Shown one piece after another: positions 13,226 through 17,511 of a stretch of 17,511 bases of DNA. The stretch spans positions 1 to 17,511 of the forward strand of contig URZO01000087.1 in assembly GCA_900552465.1 (NCBI GenBank), in the 5' to 3' direction. The number at the start of each line of letters is the position of its first letter. Position 1 is the stretch's first letter. Source of the stretch: an uncultured Parabacteroides sp. GTDB taxonomy: Bacteria > Bacteroidota > Bacteroidia > Bacteroidales > Tannerellaceae. The notes beneath the pieces are model-generated. The model ran no database searches and was not told where the DNA came from. It was given only the letters and a program-made list of their open reading frames with translations. The position numbers and the translations under genes are program-made.

Positions 13226-13912
13226 ATGAGCATGTATTGGATTATATTTATCGGTTTCGCCCTCCTTAGTTGGTTGGTTTCTTCCCGGCTTCAGAATAAG
13301 TTTGAGAAGTATTCCAAAATACCTATGCCGAATGGCATGACCGGTAAGGATGTTGCAGAGAAGATGTTGCATGATAATGGTATTTATGATGTGAAGGTGA
13401 TTTCGACGCCCGGGCATTTGACAGACCATTATAATCCGGCTAATCAGACGGTCAACCTGAGTGAATCGGTTTATTATAGTAATAGTATTGCTGCCGCTGC
13501 CGTTGCGGCTCACGAATGTGGACATGCGGTTCAGCATGCTACGGCGTATGCGCCTCTGCGGATGCGTTCGGCATTGGTCCCGGTCGTAAGTTTTGCCTCC
13601 AACATCATGACGTGGGTCTTGTTAGGCGGTATGTTGCTGTTGCATTCTTTCCCGCAGTTGCTGCTTTTCGGTATTATCCTGTTCGCCATGACAACGTTGT
13701 TCAGTTTTATCACGTTGCCGGTTGAGATTAATGCCAGTCAGCGTGCCCTGGCCTGGTTGAGCAATGCCGGGATCACAAATGCCTATACGCATGACAAGGC
13801 TGAAGATGCTTTACGTTCGGCCGCTTATACCTATGTGGTAGCCGCTTTAGGTTCGCTCGCTACATTATTATATTATATAATGATCTTCCTGGGAGGAAGA
13901 AGCAGGGATTAA
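13226..13912 (+). CDS. membrane-bound zinc metallopeptidase, YugP/Zn_peptidase_2 family
   Basis: A 228-residue membrane protein of the neutral zinc metallopeptidase family (PF04298 type). An N-terminal hydrophobic anchor (about 3-19) precedes a loop domain with the zinc site HECGH at residues 96-100 in AAVAAHECGHAVQHA. The sequence LPVEINASQRA near 164-174 supplies the likely third ligand Glu168. Hydrophobic segments at about 114-140, 145-166 and 203-222 suggest three more membrane passes. Physiological substrates are unknown for the family. It lies between the purA terminator and hisS; its stop is 44 bases before the hisS start and hisS has its own -7 box. No promoter was recognised for it. 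Confidence 0.9.
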   Translation: MSMYWIIFIGFALLSWLVSSRLQNKFEKYSKIPMPNGMTGKDVAEKMLHDNGIYDVKVISTPGHLTDHYNPANQTVNLSESVYYSNSIAAAAVAAHECGHAVQHATAYAPLRMRSALVPVVSFASNIMTWVLLGGMLLLHSFPQLLLFGIILFAMTTLFSFITLPVEINASQRALAWLSNAGITNAYTHDKAEDALRSAAYTYVVAALGSLATLLYYIMIFLGGRSRD

Positions 13913-13923
13913 AGAGAAAACAT

Positions 13924-13931
13924 TACCTTTG
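13924..13931 (+). promoter_or_regulatory. -7 promoter box of hisS
   Basis: TACCTTTG is an exact match to TAnnTTTG, 26 bases upstream of the hisS ATG, predicting a leader of about 19 bases. No clear -33 box is seen. Confidence 0.55.
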
Positions 13932-13956
13932 CATTCTGAATAAAAAATAGTGAAAT

Positions 13957-15312
13957 ATGCAAAAGCCGTCTATCCCTAAAGGAACAAGAGATTTTTCGCC
14001 TGAAGAAATGGCGAAGCGTAATTATATATTCAATACGATTCGTGAAGTTTATCATCTGTACGGGTTTCAGCAGATTGAGACGCCGGCTATGGAGAACCTG
14101 TCTACTTTGATGGGAAAATATGGTGAAGAGGGTGATAAGCTGCTTTTCAAAATATTGAATTCCGGTGATTGCTTGTCTTGCCTTACGGATGAAGAACTGT
14201 TGGAACGTAACGCCGTGAAGTTTGGCGTAAAGGCCTGTGAAAAGGGATTGCGTTATGACCTGACGGTTCCTTTCGCCCGTTTCGTGGTGCAGCATCGCAA
14301 TGAGATCACTTTCCCTTTCAAGCGGTATCAGATACAACCTGTTTGGCGTGCCGACCGTCCGCAGAGAGGCCGTTACCGGGAGTTCTATCAGTGTGACGGC
14401 GATGTCGTAGGTTCCGATTCGCTGGTAAACGAAGTGGAACTGATTCAGATAATGGATGAAGTGTTCCGTCGTTTTGGCATTCGTGTTTGTATCAAGATGA
14501 ATAACCGCAAGATTCTTTCCGGTATCGCTGAAATTATCGGGGAAGCGGATAAGATTGTCGATATTACGGTTGCCATAGACAAGCTGGACAAGATCGGGCT
14601 GGATAATGTGAATGAAGAACTTCGTTCCAAAGAACTATCCGAAGATGCGATCGCACGCCTGCAACCGATCATCATGCTGAAAGGGACAAACCGTGAAAAG
14701 CTGGCAGTGTTGAAACAGGAGCTGGCCGCATCGGAAATAGCGATGAAAGGTGTTGCCGAGATGGAATTTATCCTGGATCGTATCGACAAGTTGCCGCTGA
14801 ATGCCGAGCTGGAACTGGACCTTACACTGGCTCGCGGCCTGAACTATTATACCGGAGCAATCTTTGAAGTAAAGGCTTTGGATGTCCAGATCGGAAGTAT
14901 TACAGGTGGCGGACGCTATGACAATTTGACCGGAGTGTTCGGCATGGATGGCGTTTCGGGTGTCGGTATCTCATTTGGTGCAGACCGTATCTTCGACGTA
15001 TTGAACCAGTTGGATCTTTATCCTGCCGATTCTTTGCAGACAACGCAGTTGCTGTTCGTGAACTTCGGTGAAAAGGAGGAAAACTATTTGTTGCCGCTAA
15101 TCTCGAAAGTCCGTGCAGCAGGTATTCGTACGGAGTTATATCCCGAAGCGGCTAAAATGAAAAAGCAGATGGGATATGCCGATACTAAAAAGATCCCGTT
15201 TGTTGCCATTGTCGGAGAAAACGAAATGAATGAAGGCAAGATCAATCTGAAAAATATGCTGACAGGTGAACAAAGTCCTGTCACTATAGAGGAATTGATC
15301 GGACAATTCTGA
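13957..15312 (+). CDS. hisS: histidyl-tRNA synthetase
   Basis: A 451-residue class II aminoacyl-tRNA synthetase that charges tRNA-His. N-terminal PSIPKGTRDFSPEE is the family opening. Motif 2 lies around 119-136 (YQIQPVWRADRPQRGRYREF). The histidine-specific loop LARGLNYYTGAIFEV contains Arg293, the expected counterpart of the catalytic arginine. GGGRYDNL and motif 3 (GVGISFGADRIFDVL) follow, and an anticodon-binding domain covers about 365-451. All expected parts are present and the length is close to the usual 420-460. It ends in a terminator at 15320. Confidence 0.98.
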   Translation: MQKPSIPKGTRDFSPEEMAKRNYIFNTIREVYHLYGFQQIETPAMENLSTLMGKYGEEGDKLLFKILNSGDCLSCLTDEELLERNAVKFGVKACEKGLRYDLTVPFARFVVQHRNEITFPFKRYQIQPVWRADRPQRGRYREFYQCDGDVVGSDSLVNEVELIQIMDEVFRRFGIRVCIKMNNRKILSGIAEIIGEADKIVDITVAIDKLDKIGLDNVNEELRSKELSEDAIARLQPIIMLKGTNREKLAVLKQELAASEIAMKGVAEMEFILDRIDKLPLNAELELDLTLARGLNYYTGAIFEVKALDVQIGSITGGGRYDNLTGVFGMDGVSGVGISFGADRIFDVLNQLDLYPADSLQTTQLLFVNFGEKEENYLLPLISKVRAAGIRTELYPEAAKMKKQMGYADTKKIPFVAIVGENEMNEGKINLKNMLTGEQSPVTIEELIGQF

Positions 15313-15319
15313 AAATAAC

Positions 15320-15359
15320 AGAAGGAGGTGCTGCGATTATGTCGTGGCACTTCTTTTTT
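15320..15359 (+). terminator. intrinsic terminator after hisS
   Basis: A long stem starting AGAAGGAGGTGC at 15320 pairs through GTGCTGCGA and TCGTGGCAC around a TTATG loop, extends outward through A-U and G-U pairs, and ends in a T-run at 15353-15359. It lies 7 bases after the hisS stop. It also explains why the ATG at 15339, inside the hairpin loop, is not the start of the next gene. Confidence 0.82.
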
Positions 15360-15377
15360 ATATACATACAGCTCATT

Positions 15378-16808
15378 ATGAAAAATCATTGTTTACTTCT
15401 CTTTATCCTTTTCCTGCTGTCATCTTGTACCTTTCAGCCTCGTGCATCTTGGGTGACAACGACGGAAACTGCTTTCTGGCAGGAACAGCCGGATTTATTG
15501 TCTGCTTCGGCCGATACGGTCCGGACAATCGATGTGACGATACGTACAGATAAGTTTCAACAGACAATTGATGGTTTTGGGGCTTGCTTTAATGAATTGG
15601 GCTGGATTTCTTTGAGCCGCCTCAATCCGGCAGACCGCGAGAGCATCATGGAAGAACTGTTCTTTCCGGAATATGGTGCCAATTTTACAATCTGCCGTAT
15701 GCCGGTGGGGGCAAATGATTTTTCCCGTGACTGGTATTCGTATAATGAAACGGACGGTGATTTTGAAATGAAGAACTTTACGATTGCGAATGATCACCAG
15801 ACATTGATCCCTTTTATCCGGAATGCTCAGAAATACAATGCGGATTTGCGTCTTTGGGCTTCTCCCTGGTGTCCTCCTTCCTGGATGAAGCACAATAAGC
15901 ACTATGCTTCCGCTTATACCGGGGAGGCATATGATGAAAAATACCGGAACGGCTTGCCTGCCGATAAAGTAGGTCATGAAGGGGAGGATATGTTTATCCA
16001 GGATTCACTTTATTTACGGGCTTATGCACTATATTTTTCCAAATTTATAGAGGCATACAAAGAGCAAGGTATTCATCTTTTTGCCGTTATGCCGCAGAAT
16101 GAATTTAATTCGGCTCAGATATTTCCCAGTTGTTGTTGGACAGCGGCCTCATTGGCTGATTTTGTCGGAAATTACTTGGGGCCGGCGATGGAGAAACAAC
16201 AGGTGGATGTGATGTTCGGAACGATGGAGCGTAAGAATGAGGCTTTGGTGGATACGATCCTGACAGATCCTGTCTGCCGTAAATATGTGAAAGGCGTCGG
16301 TTTCCAATGGGCCGGTAAGGGTGCGATAGGAGGAATACATGAACGCTATCCGGAACTGAAACTTTATCAGACGGAACAGGAGTGTGGAGACGGCCTGAAC
16401 GACTGGAAGGGCGCTGTCTATTCCTGGAACCTGATGCGGCATTATCTGGATCATGGCGCTTCTGCCTATATGTATTGGAACATATCGCTTGAAAAAGGCG
16501 GTATCAGCCGTTGGGGATGGGCGCAGAACTCTTTGGTAGTGGTCGACCCGGCAAGCAAGACCTATTCTTTTACTCCTGAATATTATATGATGAAACATCT
16601 GAGCCATTATGTCCAGCCGGGTGCCCGCAAAGTGGAAACAGACGGTGCTTTTACCGATCTGCTTGCTTTCGTGAATCCCGATAAAAGTGTTGTCGTGGCA
16701 TTGGCCAATGAGAGTAATGACAGCCGCGCCGTCTCTATCCGGATAGGAAACCGTGTCTATCGACCGGTACTTCCGGCACAATCCGTTTCTACTATTTTAA
16801 TAGACTGA
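15378..16808 (+). CDS. lipoprotein glycoside hydrolase family 30 (glucosylceramidase / beta-1,6-glucanase type)
   Basis: A 476-residue exported glycosidase with a lipoprotein signal (MKNHCLLLFILFLLSSC, lipid-modified Cys17), so probably anchored to the outer membrane. GH30 motifs are the entry loop GFGACFNELGW near 66-76, MPVGANDFSRDWYSY near 107-121, and the substrate-site sequence LWASPWCPPSWMK. The acid/base Glu242 lies in MPQNEFNS, and the nucleophile region QTEQECG points to Glu333 (Glu335 is the alternative). A C-terminal beta domain follows from about 410. GH30 members act on beta-linked glucans, glucosylceramide or xylan; the exact substrate cannot be fixed from sequence. The frame opens at 15339, but that ATG lies in the hisS terminator hairpin; 15378 gives a proper lipobox. 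It stands alone, without a SusC/SusD pair. Confidence 0.92.
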   Translation: MKNHCLLLFILFLLSSCTFQPRASWVTTTETAFWQEQPDLLSASADTVRTIDVTIRTDKFQQTIDGFGACFNELGWISLSRLNPADRESIMEELFFPEYGANFTICRMPVGANDFSRDWYSYNETDGDFEMKNFTIANDHQTLIPFIRNAQKYNADLRLWASPWCPPSWMKHNKHYASAYTGEAYDEKYRNGLPADKVGHEGEDMFIQDSLYLRAYALYFSKFIEAYKEQGIHLFAVMPQNEFNSAQIFPSCCWTAASLADFVGNYLGPAMEKQQVDVMFGTMERKNEALVDTILTDPVCRKYVKGVGFQWAGKGAIGGIHERYPELKLYQTEQECGDGLNDWKGAVYSWNLMRHYLDHGASAYMYWNISLEKGGISRWGWAQNSLVVVDPASKTYSFTPEYYMMKHLSHYVQPGARKVETDGAFTDLLAFVNPDKSVVVALANESNDSRAVSIRIGNRVYRPVLPAQSVSTILID

Positions 16809-16813
16809 TAGCT

Positions 16814-16861
16814 GAACTTCCTCGTTCCATCTCTTGTTGTAATGGGGAAGTTCGTTTTTTT
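16814..16861 (+). terminator. intrinsic terminator after the GH30 gene
   Basis: Perfect 8-base arms GAACTTCC (16814-16821) and GGAAGTTC (16846-16853), with an inner CCAT/ATGG pairing, are followed by a 7-base T-run. The hairpin begins 5 bases after the stop codon. Confidence 0.88.
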
Positions 16862-16914
16862 GGTGGCAGGGTGGTCATCCTGTCAGACATATTTGCATTG
16901 TCTGCCTGTCCTGG

Positions 16915-16956
16915 GTGCAAAATTGGCAGTCTTTTTCCGGATAACAATTTTGGCAC
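16915..16956. promoter_or_regulatory. inverted repeat in the groES upstream region
   Basis: GTGCAAAATTG at 16915-16925 is the inverted counterpart of CAATTTTGGCAC at 16945-16956, apart from one extra base. The right arm contains the -24 element of the candidate sigma-54 promoter, so a protein bound here would cover it. It does not match the CIRCE consensus used by HrcA. Confidence 0.5.
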
Positions 16957-16966
16957 AGTATTCGCA
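16951..16966 (+). promoter_or_regulatory. candidate sigma-54 (-24/-12) promoter of groESL
   Basis: TGGCACAGTATTCGCA has GG and GC separated by exactly 10 bases and keeps most conserved positions of TGGCACG-N4-TTGCW, with deviations at the G after TGGCAC and one T before GC. The transcript would start near 16977 and give a leader of about 60 bases before the groES ATG. No exact TAnnTTTG box is close to the gene; ATATTTG near 16888 is a weak alternative. Confidence 0.5.
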
Positions 16967-17036
16967 TAAGCATTTACGTGCGATAAGAAAGCACAAGATA
17001 AACGTAATATTATTAACAATTAAAAAACATACAACG

Positions 17037-17306
17037 ATGAACATTAGACCATTAGCAGACAGAGTGCTGATTAAGCCGGCTGCAGCAGAAGAAAAGACAC
17101 TTGGCGGAATCATTATTCCCGATTCAGCAAAAGAAAAACCTTTAAAAGGTGAAGTTGTTGCCGTAGGTAACGGAACAAAGGATGAAGAAATGGTTGTAAA
17201 GAATGGTGATTCTGTACTGTACGGTAAATATGCAGGAACAGAAATCGAACTGGATGGTGAGAAATATCTTATCATGCGTCAGTCTGATATTTTAGCTATT
17301 ATCTAA
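17037..17306 (+). CDS. groES: co-chaperonin GroES
   Basis: An 89-residue subunit of the heptameric lid for the GroEL folding chamber, in the cytosol. MNIRPLADRVLIKPAAAEEK is the standard N-terminus. The mobile loop EKTLGGIIIPDSAKEKP covers about 20-36 and includes the I-I-I-P contact with GroEL; GEVVAVGNG and the C-terminal strand ILAII complete the fold. Two upstream in-frame extensions of the reading frame (from 16842) were rejected because they start inside the previous terminator and the protein is complete from 17037. It is followed by groEL after 41 bases. Confidence 0.98.
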   Translation: MNIRPLADRVLIKPAAAEEKTLGGIIIPDSAKEKPLKGEVVAVGNGTKDEEMVVKNGDSVLYGKYAGTEIELDGEKYLIMRQSDILAII

Positions 17307-17347
17307 TTCATTATTAATAACAATACAATTATAAGATATATATTACT

Positions 17348-17511
17348 ATGGCAAAAGAGATTAAATACGATATGGATGCCCGCGACCTTCTGAAGAAAGG
17401 TGTGGATGAACTGGCTAATGCAGTAAAAGTAACACTGGGCCCGAAAGGACGTAACGTGATCATCGAAAAGAAATTCGGTGCTCCTCACATTACAAAAGAC
17501 GGTGTAACGGT
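17348..17511 (+). CDS. groEL: chaperonin GroEL, 5' end only
   Basis: The first 54 codons are visible and run off the window: MAKEIKYDMDARDLLKKGVD, then the nucleotide-binding stretch VTLGPKGRNVIIEKKFGAP and ITKDGVT. These are invariant landmarks of the equatorial ATPase domain. The gene follows groES after 41 bases in the usual order and is surely in the same operon. Confidence 0.98.
   Translation, partial: MAKEIKYDMDARDLLKKGVDELANAVKVTLGPKGRNVIIEKKFGAPHITKDGVT

Noticed and set aside
16149..16781. 210-codon frame antisense to the GH30 gene
   Set aside because: The opposite strand has complete GH30 motifs with catalytic residues; the antisense product is His/Arg-rich with no family resemblance.
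16862..17036. CIRCE (HrcA) operator in front of groES
   Set aside because: No TTAGCACTC-N9-GAGTGCTAA pattern; the inverted repeat present has a different sequence and spacing.

Overview
The window looks like the chromosome of a gut-type member of the Bacteroidales, most likely Parabacteroides or a close relative. The reasons are the housekeeping gene families and their order, AT-rich leaders with few strong Shine-Dalgarno sequences, a SusC-like outer-membrane vocabulary, and several exact matches to the Bacteroidetes -7 promoter element TAnnTTTG. The genus assignment is an inference from protein flavour and roughly mid-40s GC content; no search was run.

Left part (1-3618, minus strand). Four genes read leftwards: a secreted DUF2141 protein, a TonB-dependent-receptor-like outer-membrane beta-barrel protein, a six-segment inner-membrane protein of unknown function, and the start of a small winged-helix regulator cut by the window edge. 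A 19-bp inverted repeat, TGGTTTATA-T-TATAAACCA, lies exactly inside the -33/-7 spacer of the promoter for the DUF2141 gene. A second near-perfect copy lies in its leader. A degenerate copy lies at the same distance from the -7 box of an internal promoter in front of the membrane-protein/regulator pair. This suggests one autoregulated module controlled by the encoded regulator.

Middle part (3700-8556, plus strand). A secreted two-domain esterase (E-set plus CE1-type hydrolase) is followed after 26 bases by an 861-residue surface protein with a macroglobulin-like N-terminal half and a TonB plug-like C-terminal part, but no beta-barrel. The plug-encoding third is markedly AT-richer than the rest of that gene. 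Then come an intrinsic terminator and an 826-base gene-free stretch that holds a 168-bp palindromic repeat element.

Right part (8557-17511, plus strand). This part holds mostly housekeeping genes: dipeptidyl peptidase III and a DNA alkylation repair protein (likely one operon), a Fur-family regulator and purA (likely one operon), a membrane zinc peptidase, hisS, a lipoprotein glycoside hydrolase of family 30, groES and the start of groEL. Clear hairpin terminators follow purA, hisS and the GH30 gene. The groES upstream region carries a good -24/-12 (sigma-54 type) promoter candidate overlapped by an inverted repeat, and no CIRCE element.

No RNA genes, CRISPR arrays, insertion sequences or phage genes were seen. 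The most interesting material is regulatory: the TGGTTTATA operator family, the sigma-54-like groESL promoter and the palindromic element at 8043-8210.
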